Positions 46,476 through 60,035 of a DNA stretch of 64,000 nucleotides are shown in pieces. The notes beneath the pieces are model-generated. The model worked only from the letters and a program-made list of their open reading frames with translations, had not been told where the DNA came from and made no database searches. This stretch comes from DASSUW01 sp963740605 (GTDB lineage: Bacteria > Actinomycetota > Thermoleophilia > Solirubrobacterales > Solirubrobacteraceae), in assembly GCA_963740605.1 (NCBI GenBank), contig CAVUFC010000010.1, positions 1 to 64,000 on the forward strand. Direction: 5' to 3'. The position numbers were made by a program, and so were the translations under genes. Within the stretch, counting starts at the first letter, position 1; every line of letters begins with the position of its first letter.

Positions 46476-47663
46476 ATGGAAACCGATCGGCGCGACGGGC
46501 ACATTCTGATCGTGGGCGGCGGTGGCACCGGGGGCGCGCTCGCCCATGACCTCTCACTTCGCGGCCTGCGCGTCACACTGGTGGAACGCGGCGAGCTGAC
46601 CTCGGGCACGACGGGTCGCCACCACGGGATGCTCCACAGCGGCGGGCGCTACGCGGTCGGCGACCGCGAGTCGGCCGTCGAATGCATCGACGAGAACATG
46701 ATCCTCCGGCGCATCTGCCCCGGAAGCTTCGAGTTGAACGACGGCCTGTTCATTGCGGTCGAGGACGAGGACATGGAGTATCTCGCGCCGCTGCTCGAGG
46801 GCTGCGAGGCCGCGGGAATCCCCGCGCGGCAGCTGACGCCGGGCGAAGCATTGGCGCTCGAGCCGAACCTCAATCCCGAGTTGAAAGCGGCAGTGCGGGT
46901 CCCGGATGGCTCGATGGACGCGATGCGACTGGCGCTGCGCTTCTTCGCCACCGCACAGCACAACGGCGCCACGATCCGCCCGTACACCGAGGTCAAGGCG
47001 CTGCTCGTGCACGATCATCGGGTGGGCGGCGCGATCGTCCACGACCACGTCACCGGCGATGAGACGGAGATCCACGCCGACATCGTCATCAACGCCGCCG
47101 GGCCGTGGTCGGAGAAGGTCGCGGCCATGGCCGGCGTCGATGTGCCCATCCGCCCTTCGCCGGGGGTGCTGCTCGCTCTGCGCGGCCGCCTGTGCAACAT
47201 GGTGATCAACCGCATGCACACGTCCGGCGACGGCGACATCGTGCTGCCGCAGCGTGCGCTCTCCGTCGTGGGCACGAGCTCGTGGGTGGTCGAGGATCCG
47301 GACGATCTCAGCGTCCCGGCGGATCACGTCGAGCGGATGTACGCCGAGGGGGCGAAGCTCATTCCGGCCGTCCGGCATGCCGAGCAGCGGGCCGCGTGGT
47401 CGGCTGCCCGTCCACTCGTCGGTTCCCGAGGCGCGGGGGACGACGGGCGTGAGCTGTCGCGCACGTTCAAGACGTTCGACCACAAGGAGACCGACAGCCT
47501 CGAGGGCTTCGTCACGATCACCGGCGGCAAGGCCACGACGCTCCGCGGGATGGCGGAGCTGTGCGCCGACGTCGTCTGTCGCAAGCTCGACATCGACGAG
47601 CCCTGCCAGACCCGCGACACGGTGCTCCTTCCCCACACGGCGTACTACGTCGCCGCGGCATGA
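46476..47663 (+). CDS. GlpA-like FAD-dependent glycerol-3-phosphate dehydrogenase
   Basis: A 395-aa DAO-type flavoprotein. The FAD motif ILIVGGGGTGGALAHDLSLR is followed by SGTTGRHHGMLHSGGRYAVG, typical of GlpA/GlpD, and ADIVINAAGPWSEKVAAMAG, with the C-terminal FVTITGGKATTLRGMAELCA. It lacks the extra C-terminal domain and the [2Fe-2S] Cys cluster of E. coli GlpA, so the redox relay is provided by the next gene. It would oxidise glycerol-3-phosphate or a similar 2-hydroxyacid/polyol phosphate. It is 12 bp upstream of the FeS partner, indicating an enzyme complex. Confidence 0.85.
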   Translation: METDRRDGHILIVGGGGTGGALAHDLSLRGLRVTLVERGELTSGTTGRHHGMLHSGGRYAVGDRESAVECIDENMILRRICPGSFELNDGLFIAVEDEDMEYLAPLLEGCEAAGIPARQLTPGEALALEPNLNPELKAAVRVPDGSMDAMRLALRFFATAQHNGATIRPYTEVKALLVHDHRVGGAIVHDHVTGDETEIHADIVINAAGPWSEKVAAMAGVDVPIRPSPGVLLALRGRLCNMVINRMHTSGDGDIVLPQRALSVVGTSSWVVEDPDDLSVPADHVERMYAEGAKLIPAVRHAEQRAAWSAARPLVGSRGAGDDGRELSRTFKTFDHKETDSLEGFVTITGGKATTLRGMAELCADVVCRKLDIDEPCQTRDTVLLPHTAYYVAAA

Positions 47664-47675
47664 GGAGACACGATC

Positions 47676-49274
47676 ATGGCCCTGACACTTGAACCCGCGA
47701 CCGAAGAGCAGGCCGTCGCGACTCGCCGCCTCCGCGTGTACCGCGCCGGCGGCGAAAGTGGCGACGGGCACTTCGACGAGTTCGACGTCCCGATCGAAGG
47801 GTGCACGACGCTGCTCGACGCGCTCCGGTGGATCCAGCTGAACCGCGATCCCTCGCTGTCGCTGCGGCATTCGTGCCTGCATGCGTCGTGCGGCACGTGC
47901 GGCGTACGTGTCAACGGACAGGAGGAGCTCGCGTGCGTCAGCAGTCTCGCCGAACACGGCGATGACATCCGCGTCGAGCCGCTGGCGAACCTGCCGACGC
48001 TCACGGATGTCGTTACCGACATGCGTCCGTTCTACGACCGCTTCCCCGACGAGCATCCGCTCATCCGCGTGAGCGAGGTGCCTGCCGCCGCGCGACCCGA
48101 TGACGACCAGCAGTTCGTGCGCCTGGAGGACTGCATCGAATGCGGGATCTGCGTGTCGGCCTGCCCGGTGGCCGGACCCGAGACCGGCTTCGTCGGCCCG
48201 GCCGCGCTGGTCGCGGCTGCGCGCTCGCTCGAGGAGTCCAGCCCGAGCGAGAGCGAGGACGTCCTCGCGTGGATCAACCGCCCGGAGGGTGTCTGGCAGT
48301 GCACGACGTGCATGGCGTGCGTCGAGCGCTGCCCCGCGGGCATCGCGCCGATGGGGGCGATCGTCGGCATGCGTCGCGCGCTCGTCGAGCGGGGCGATGT
48401 GGATCCGCTGTTGCAGCGGACGCTCCAGAACGTCGCCACGCAGGGGAACTCCTTCGGCAAGTCCGCGCGACGGCGCGCGCGCTGGACCGCGGGACTGGAC
48501 TTCACGATCCCCGACGCGCGCAAGGAACCGGTGGAGTACATCTGGTTCGTCGGAGACTTCGCCTCGTTCGACGAGCGGGTGCAGAGCGAGTCGCAACGGC
48601 TCGCCAAGATCCTGCACGACGCGAACGTGTCGTTCGGACTGCTGTTCGACGGCGAGCGCAACGCGGGCAACGACGTCCGGCAGGTCGGCGAGCACGGCCT
48701 GTTCGAGATGCTCGTCGAGCGCAACATGAGCGCCTTCGCCGACGCGCAGTTCACGGCGGTCTTCACCACCGATCCCCACTCGCTCAACACGCTGCGCAAC
48801 GACTATCCGCAGTACGGGCTCGACAAGCCCGTGTACCACCACACCGAGCTGCTCGCCGATCTGGTGGCGAAGGGCGTCCTCACCCTGGGCTCCGCGCTCG
48901 AAGGCACGCGCGTCACGTACCACGACCCGTGTTACCTGGCGCGGTACAACGACATCACGGACGCGCCGCGCGAGCTCATCGCCGCGACCGGCGCCGAGCT
49001 CGTCGAGATGCCGCGCCACGGCGCCAACACGTTCTGCTGCGGCGCCGGCGGCGGTCGGATCTGGACCGCGGAGTCAGACACCGGCGAACGCCCGAGCGAG
49101 CAGCGCATCCGCGAGGCACAGGCCCTCGGCGGCATCGACTACTTCGTCGTCAGCTGTCCGAAGGACCTGACGATGTACACAGCGGCCGCGCTGACCGTCG
49201 GCGGAGTCGACTTCGAGGTCGTCGAGCTCACGGCGCTGCTGGAATGCGCAGTCGCTCGCGCACCACGGCGGTGA
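47676..49274 (+). CDS. Fused [2Fe-2S]/2x[4Fe-4S]/CCG-domain oxidoreductase (FrdB-GlpC/HdrD-like)
   Basis: A 532-aa iron-sulfur protein. The N-terminal SdhB/FrdB-type [2Fe-2S] domain has CLHASCGTCGVRVNG plus a later Cys (ELACVSSL). Two ferredoxin motifs follow, CIECGICVSACPVAGP (about 152) and CTTCMACVERCPAGIAP (about 207). The C-terminal half carries one clear CCG domain (HDPCYLARYN and FCCGAGGGRIW). It thus joins a fumarate-reductase-like iron-sulfur subunit to a heterodisulfide-reductase/GlpC-like quinone or thiol module. It most likely takes electrons from the GlpA-like protein encoded upstream. Its 3' end overlaps convergent pflA by 47 bp. Confidence 0.85.
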   Translation: MALTLEPATEEQAVATRRLRVYRAGGESGDGHFDEFDVPIEGCTTLLDALRWIQLNRDPSLSLRHSCLHASCGTCGVRVNGQEELACVSSLAEHGDDIRVEPLANLPTLTDVVTDMRPFYDRFPDEHPLIRVSEVPAAARPDDDQQFVRLEDCIECGICVSACPVAGPETGFVGPAALVAAARSLEESSPSESEDVLAWINRPEGVWQCTTCMACVERCPAGIAPMGAIVGMRRALVERGDVDPLLQRTLQNVATQGNSFGKSARRRARWTAGLDFTIPDARKEPVEYIWFVGDFASFDERVQSESQRLAKILHDANVSFGLLFDGERNAGNDVRQVGEHGLFEMLVERNMSAFADAQFTAVFTTDPHSLNTLRNDYPQYGLDKPVYHHTELLADLVAKGVLTLGSALEGTRVTYHDPCYLARYNDITDAPRELIAATGAELVEMPRHGANTFCCGAGGGRIWTAESDTGERPSEQRIREAQALGGIDYFVVSCPKDLTMYTAAALTVGGVDFEVVELTALLECAVARAPRR

Positions 49275-49947
49275 GCCCCGGCGAGGGCGTCGGCGTGTCG
49301 GCCAGCGGAAACGGGGTCCCGAGCTCCTCGTACTTCGGCGCCCCCAGCTTGTGGAACGGGAGCACGTCGACACGTTCGACGTTGCCGAGGCCGGCGGCGA
49401 TCGCGGCGACTTCCTGAATCTCGCGCGGATGGTCGGTGAACCCCGGGACGAGCACGTAACGAACCCAGACCGGCGTTCCCCGTGCGGCGAGGCGTTCCGC
49501 GAACTCGATGGTCGGAGCGATCGGCCGGCCGGTCAGCCGGCGGTGCGTGGCGTCGGTTCCGGCCTTGATGTCGAGCAGGACGAGGTCGGTGGCGTCGAGC
49601 AGCGCATCGTCGGCGCGGCGGCCGAGGAACCCGGAGGTGTCCAGGGCGGTGTGCAGGCCGGCGTGCTGTGCCGACTTGAGCAGCTCGCGCGTGAACGCGG
49701 GCTGCTGCAGTGGCTCGCCGCCCGAAACGGTGAACCCGCCGCCGGCGCACGAGATGAACGGGTGGTAGCGCCGCATCAGGTGCTCGAGCTCGGCCAGCTC
49801 GGTCACAGTGCCGTCGTGCTTGTGCCAGGTGTCGGGGTTCTGGCAGTACAGGCACCGCATCGGGCAGCCGGTCAGGAACACAACGAGCCGCGTCCCGGGT
49901 CCGTCCACCCCCGTCGCGAGGTCCCAGGAATGGACCCAGCCCTTCAT
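49228..49947 (-). CDS. pflA: Pyruvate formate-lyase activating enzyme
   Basis: A 239-aa radical SAM protein. The cluster motif FLTGCPMRCLYCQNPDTWHK (CxxxCxxC) lies at about 28-47, with GGFTVSGGEPLQQPAFTREL (SAM-binding GGE) and DLVLLDIKAGTDATHRRLTG following. It abstracts H from the glycine of pyruvate formate-lyase to create the radical, using S-adenosylmethionine and reduced flavodoxin or ferredoxin. It is directly downstream of pflB. Oxygen-sensitive chemistry implies an anaerobic or microaerobic phase for this organism. Confidence 0.95.
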   Translation of the reverse strand: MKGWVHSWDLATGVDGPGTRLVVFLTGCPMRCLYCQNPDTWHKHDGTVTELAELEHLMRRYHPFISCAGGGFTVSGGEPLQQPAFTRELLKSAQHAGLHTALDTSGFLGRRADDALLDATDLVLLDIKAGTDATHRRLTGRPIAPTIEFAERLAARGTPVWVRYVLVPGFTDHPREIQEVAAIAAGLGNVERVDVLPFHKLGAPKYEELGTPFPLADTPTPSPGLTAVVRERLRIPAAP

Positions 49948-49948
49948 G

Positions 49949-52183
49949 TCACAGTCCCGTGTGGAATGTGCGCGCGATCACGTCCAGCTGCTGCTCGCGC
50001 GTCAGCCGGACGAAGTTGACGGCGTAGCCGGAGACCCTGATCGTGAGCTGCGGGTAGCGCTCTGGGTGCTGCATCGCGTCCTCCAGCGTGGCGCGGTCGA
50101 GCACGTTGACGTTCATGTGGAAGCCACCGGACGCCACGTAGCCGTCGAGGAGGCCGACCAGGTTCGGCACGCGGTCCTCGCTCTGGAGCCCCAGACCGCC
50201 CGGGGTGACCGTCGTCGTCAATGAGATGCCGTCCTCGGCTTCCTCGTACGGGAGCTTGGCGACCGATAGCGCGGCGGCCACGACGCCGTGACGGTCGCGT
50301 CCGTTCATCGGATTGGCGCCGGGGGCGAACGGCTCGCCCGCCCCGCGGCCGTCGGGCGTTGCGCCGGTGTGGCGCCCGTAGACGACGTTCGACGTGATCG
50401 TGAGCACGGACTGGGTGTGGACGGCGTCGCGGTACGTCGGGTGCCGCCGCACCTTGGACATGAAGGTCTCGACCAGCCGGGTCGCGAGCTCGTCGGCGCG
50501 ATCGTCGTCGTTGCCGTAGGCCGGGAAGTCGCCGACGACGGCGTAGTCGACGATCAGGCCGCTCTCGTCGCGGACCGGGCTCACGCGCGCGTAGCGGATC
50601 GCCGACAGCGAGTCGGCGGCGACCGAGAGCCCGGCCACCCCGCACGCCATCGTGCGCAGGACGTCGCGGTCGTGCAACGCCATCTCGAGCCGCTCGTACG
50701 CGTACTTGTCGTGCATGTAGTGGATGACGTTAAGCGCGTGCACGTACGTCTCGGCGAGCCAGTCGAGCATCCGGTCGAGCCGCTCCCAGACGTCGCCGAA
50801 CTCGAGCGCCTCGCCGGCGAAGGCCTCGCCCGGCGGCGCGACCTGGTCGCCGCTGATCTCGTCGCGGCCGCCGTTGAGCGCATACAGCAGCGCCTTGGCG
50901 AGGTTCACGCGCGCACCGAAGAACTGCATCTGCTTGCCGACCCGCATCGCCGACACGCAACAGGCGATCGCCGTGTCGTCGCCGAAGCGCGGACGGATGC
51001 ACTCGTCGGACTCGTACTGGATCGCCGACGTGTCGATCGAGACCTGAGCGCAGAAGCGCTTGAAGCCTCCGGGCAGCGCGGGCGACCACAGGACGGTGAG
51101 ATTCGGCTCGGGCGCGGGGCCGAGGTTGTAGAGCGTCTGGAGGTAGCGAAAGCTCGTGCGCGTCACGAGCGGGCGGCCGTCTTCGCCGACGCCGCCGAGC
51201 GTCTCGGTGACCCAGGTCGGGTCGCCGCTGAACAGCTCGTCGTACTCGGGCGTGCGCAGGAAGCGTACGGCCCGCAGCTTCATGACGAAGTCGTCGATCA
51301 GCTCCTGGGCTTCCTCCTCGCTCAGCACGCCGGCGGCAAGGTCGCGCTCGAAGTAGCAGTCCAGGAACGTGGCCGTGCGGCCGAGCGACATCGCGGCGCC
51401 GTTCTGCTCCTTGACCGCGGCGAGGTACGCGAGATACAGCCATTGCACGGCCTCATGGGCATCGGCCGCCGGGCGCCGGACGTCGTGCCCGTACGTGGCC
51501 GCCATCTCGACCAGCTCGCCGAGGGCCCGGATCTGCTCGGCCAGCTCCTCGCGCAGGCGGATGACGTCCTCGGTGCCGAATCGCTCGTCGAGCTCGGCGT
51601 GCTCTGCGCGCTTGGCGGCGATCAGCCCATCGGCCCCGTAGAGCGGAACGCGGCGGTAGTCGCCGATGATGCGCCCGCGCCCGTAGGCGTCGGGCAGCCC
51701 GGTGATGAGGCCCGCGCGGCGGGCCGCGCGGATCGCCGGCGTGTACGCGTCGAACACGCCGTCGTTGTGCGTCTTGCGGTACCGCGTGAAGATCTCGGCG
51801 ACGGTGGGATCCGGCTCGTAGCCGTAGGCCCGCAGGCCGCCCTCCACCATGCGCCAGCCGCCGTAGGGCATAATCGCGCGCCTGAGCGGCGCGTCGGTCT
51901 GGAGCCCGACGATCAGCTCCCGCTCCCGGTCGATGTAGCCGGGCGCGTGGGCCGTGATCGACGCCGGCGTCGACACGTCGACGTCGAGCACGCCGCCGCG
52001 GGCGCGCTCGGTTTCCATCAGGCCCGCAAGGCGATCCCAGACCGCGAGCGTGCGATCGGTCGGGCCGGACAGGAAGCCGCCATCCCCGGCGTAAGGCGCG
52101 TAGTTGCGCTGCACGAAGTCACGGACATCGATCTCGTCCTGCCAGCGTCCGGGCGTGAACGGCTGCGTCGCGGTAGCGGTCAT
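49949..52183 (-). CDS. pflB: Pyruvate formate-lyase
   Basis: A 744-aa glycyl radical enzyme that cleaves pyruvate with CoA to acetyl-CoA and formate. The adjacent catalytic Cys pair lies in DTAIACCVSAMRVGKQ (about residue 405). The radical Gly lies in the C-terminal RVSGYAVNFVRLTREQQLDV (about 720). Length and end segments match PflB rather than dehydratase-type relatives. It forms an operon with the activase; the promoter is in the 110 bp shared with the divergent acyl-CoA ligase. Pyruvate formate-lyase is uncommon in a mostly aerobic actinobacterial lineage. Confidence 0.95.
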   Translation of the reverse strand: MTATATQPFTPGRWQDEIDVRDFVQRNYAPYAGDGGFLSGPTDRTLAVWDRLAGLMETERARGGVLDVDVSTPASITAHAPGYIDRERELIVGLQTDAPLRRAIMPYGGWRMVEGGLRAYGYEPDPTVAEIFTRYRKTHNDGVFDAYTPAIRAARRAGLITGLPDAYGRGRIIGDYRRVPLYGADGLIAAKRAEHAELDERFGTEDVIRLREELAEQIRALGELVEMAATYGHDVRRPAADAHEAVQWLYLAYLAAVKEQNGAAMSLGRTATFLDCYFERDLAAGVLSEEEAQELIDDFVMKLRAVRFLRTPEYDELFSGDPTWVTETLGGVGEDGRPLVTRTSFRYLQTLYNLGPAPEPNLTVLWSPALPGGFKRFCAQVSIDTSAIQYESDECIRPRFGDDTAIACCVSAMRVGKQMQFFGARVNLAKALLYALNGGRDEISGDQVAPPGEAFAGEALEFGDVWERLDRMLDWLAETYVHALNVIHYMHDKYAYERLEMALHDRDVLRTMACGVAGLSVAADSLSAIRYARVSPVRDESGLIVDYAVVGDFPAYGNDDDRADELATRLVETFMSKVRRHPTYRDAVHTQSVLTITSNVVYGRHTGATPDGRGAGEPFAPGANPMNGRDRHGVVAAALSVAKLPYEEAEDGISLTTTVTPGGLGLQSEDRVPNLVGLLDGYVASGGFHMNVNVLDRATLEDAMQHPERYPQLTIRVSGYAVNFVRLTREQQLDVIARTFHTGL

Positions 52184-52293
52184 GGGCGCGACGATATGCG
52201 CGGGACGGCCTGATCTCGTCAGGGTCGATCACGGGGATCGACTGCGGGAAACCACGGTCGCGCGCGAGCGACCGTCGGGCGTAGGGTGACCCT

Positions 52294-53901
52294 ATGCCCC
52301 CCTCATACGCGCACGGCGCGGGGGCGGCCCCGCTCCTCGGCGAGACGATCGGCGAGAACCTCGACCGCACCATCGCGCGCTTCGGCGATCACGAGGCGCT
52401 GGTGTCGGTGCATCAGGACGTCCGCCTCACCTACGACGAGTTCGGCCAGGCAGTCGACCGGCTCGCCCGAGGCCTCGTCGCCTCCGGCCTCAGGCCGGGC
52501 GATCGGCTCGGCATCTGGAGCCCGAACTGCGCGGAATGGGTGCTCGTCCAGTACGCGACCGCCAAGGCGGGCATCGTGCTCGTCAACATCAATCCCGCCT
52601 ACCGCACGTCGGAGCTCGCCTTCGTGCTGGCGCAATCAGGGTGCCGGGCGCTCGTCGCCGCGCGGGCGTTCAAGAGCTCGAACTACGCCGCGATGGTGGA
52701 TGAGGTGCGTCCCACGCTGCCGACGCTCGAACGGGTCGTCTACCTGGACTCGGATCAATGGCGGGAGCTGCTCGACGGCGCCGATGCCGAGCTCGGAGAC
52801 CGGCAGTTCGACGAGCCGATCAACATCCAGTACACGAGCGGGACGACCGGCTTTCCCAAGGGAGCGTCGCTCAGCCACCACAACATCCTCAACAACGGCT
52901 ACTTCATCGGTGAGGGATGCCGCTACACCGAGCGCGACCGGGTCTGTATCCCGGTCCCGTTCTACCACTGCTTCGGCATGGTCCTCGGCAACCTCGCCTG
53001 CACGACGCACGGCGCCTGCATGGTGATACCGGCGCCCGTGTTCGACCCGATGGCGACGCTCGCGGCGGTCGAGTCCGAGCGCTGCACGAGCCTCTACGGC
53101 GTACCGACGATGTTCATCGCCGAGCTCGAGCACGAGCGATTCGGCGAATTCGATCTCACGAGCCTCCGGACCGGCATCATGGCCGGTTCGCCGTGCCCGA
53201 TCGAGACGATGAGGCGCGTGGTCTCGGAGATGCACATGAACGAGGTCACGATCTGTTACGGCATGACCGAGACGTCGCCGGTGTCCACGCAGACCGCGGC
53301 CGGCGATCCGCTGGAGAAGCGGGTCTCGACGGTCGGCCGGGCGCACCCTCACGTCGAGGTGAAGATCGTCGACGCCGAGAGCGGGGCGATCGTGCCCCGC
53401 GGCGAGACCGGCGAGCTGTGCACGCGCGGCTACTGCGTGATGCTCTCCTACTGGGACGATCCGGACGGCACGCGCGACGCCATCGACGCCTCGCGCTGGA
53501 TGCACACCGGAGACCTCGCGACGATGGACGAGGACGGCTACGTCAACATCGTCGGGCGGATCAAGGACATGGTCATTCGCGGGGGCGAGAACCTCTACCC
53601 GCGCGAGATCGAGGAGTTCCTCATGGGCCACCCGGACGTGGCGGCGGTCCAGGTCGTGGGCGTCCCGGACCCGCGCTATGGCGAGGAGCTGATGGCGTGG
53701 ATCGTGCCGCGCGGCGGCGCCAAGCCCGATGCGGAGGCGATCGCCGCGTTCTGCCGCGGCCGGATCGACCACCACAAGATCCCGCGCTACGTGCAGTGCG
53801 TCGACGACTTCCCGATGACGGTCACCGGCAAGGTGCAGAAGTTCAAGCTGCGCGAGCAGGCGATCGGCGGACTCGGCCTCGTCGAGGTGCCGACGGCGTA
53901 G
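52294..53901 (+). CDS. Fatty-acyl-CoA synthetase (AMP-binding)
   Basis: A 535-aa adenylate-forming ligase that activates a carboxylic acid with ATP and CoA. Motifs in order: the P-loop YTSGTTGFPKGASLSHHN (about 182), YGMTETSPVSTQ (about 325), the Asp of HTGDLATMDEDGYVNIVGR, the hinge IKDMVIRGGENLYPREIEE and the catalytic Lys in MTVTGKVQKFKLRE. The subfamily looks like medium/long-chain fatty-acyl or 3-oxoacyl ligases. Position beside a megasynthase and a carboxylase suggests it loads or recovers an acyl chain for that pathway; this is an inference. The 3' end overlaps the convergent PPTase gene. Confidence 0.9.
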   Translation: MPPSYAHGAGAAPLLGETIGENLDRTIARFGDHEALVSVHQDVRLTYDEFGQAVDRLARGLVASGLRPGDRLGIWSPNCAEWVLVQYATAKAGIVLVNINPAYRTSELAFVLAQSGCRALVAARAFKSSNYAAMVDEVRPTLPTLERVVYLDSDQWRELLDGADAELGDRQFDEPINIQYTSGTTGFPKGASLSHHNILNNGYFIGEGCRYTERDRVCIPVPFYHCFGMVLGNLACTTHGACMVIPAPVFDPMATLAAVESERCTSLYGVPTMFIAELEHERFGEFDLTSLRTGIMAGSPCPIETMRRVVSEMHMNEVTICYGMTETSPVSTQTAAGDPLEKRVSTVGRAHPHVEVKIVDAESGAIVPRGETGELCTRGYCVMLSYWDDPDGTRDAIDASRWMHTGDLATMDEDGYVNIVGRIKDMVIRGGENLYPREIEEFLMGHPDVAAVQVVGVPDPRYGEELMAWIVPRGGAKPDAEAIAAFCRGRIDHHKIPRYVQCVDDFPMTVTGKVQKFKLREQAIGGLGLVEVPTA

Positions 53902-54534
53902 GTTGGGTGAACCAGCGGCGACGGGGGCGCGGGCGCGGGTGAACCCGCGATCGTCATGACCCAGTCTCCCGCGGCGCACCACCAGCCTGCCGTGGCCTGC
54001 CCCTCGCCCCAGCGGACCGTCAGAGGCCGCCAGCCGGCGCCCGGCGCGCCGAGCTCGACGTCTGCGCGGCGGACGTCGAGCCGCAGCCCTTCGCGGCGCA
54101 CCTTGGCCGCCGCTTCCTTGCCCGCCCACATCAGGTTCGCGGCCACGTCACGCGCCGCACCGTCGAGTGGCGCGAGTGCGGCCTGCTCGCTCGCCGTGAG
54201 CCACTCGCGCACGAAGGGGCCGCTGCGGTGCTCGACGATCTCCAGGTCACAGCCGATCAGCGCCGGTAGGTCGGAGACCGCCGCCAGTCCCCGGCCCGCG
54301 CGGTGGCTGAGCGACAGCGAGACCGGGGCGGGTGCGCCGTCGAGCCAGGCGTCGGGAGCGCCGTCCGCCGCCGCGAGGACCTCGACCCGCTCGGCAGCGA
54401 CGCCCAGCCACGCCGCGACGGCCGCCTTGGCCGTCCAGCGACCGAGGCGCCAGTCGTCGCGCCGCTTGGGCAGCCGCAGGCCGGCGAGCACAGCGCGCTC
54501 GCGCGCGCTCAGCCAGGCGTCGCCTGGCGCTACC

Positions 54535-60030
<5,496 letters not shown>

Positions 60031-60035
60031 GCCCC

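Noticed and set aside
46554..49019. An 821-aa minus-strand frame opposite the GlpA-like and FeS genes
   Set aside because: Shadow frame with no family-like text; the plus strand encodes clear enzymes.
50288..52213. A 641-aa plus-strand frame opposite pflB
   Set aside because: Shadow of pyruvate formate-lyase caused by GC-biased third positions.
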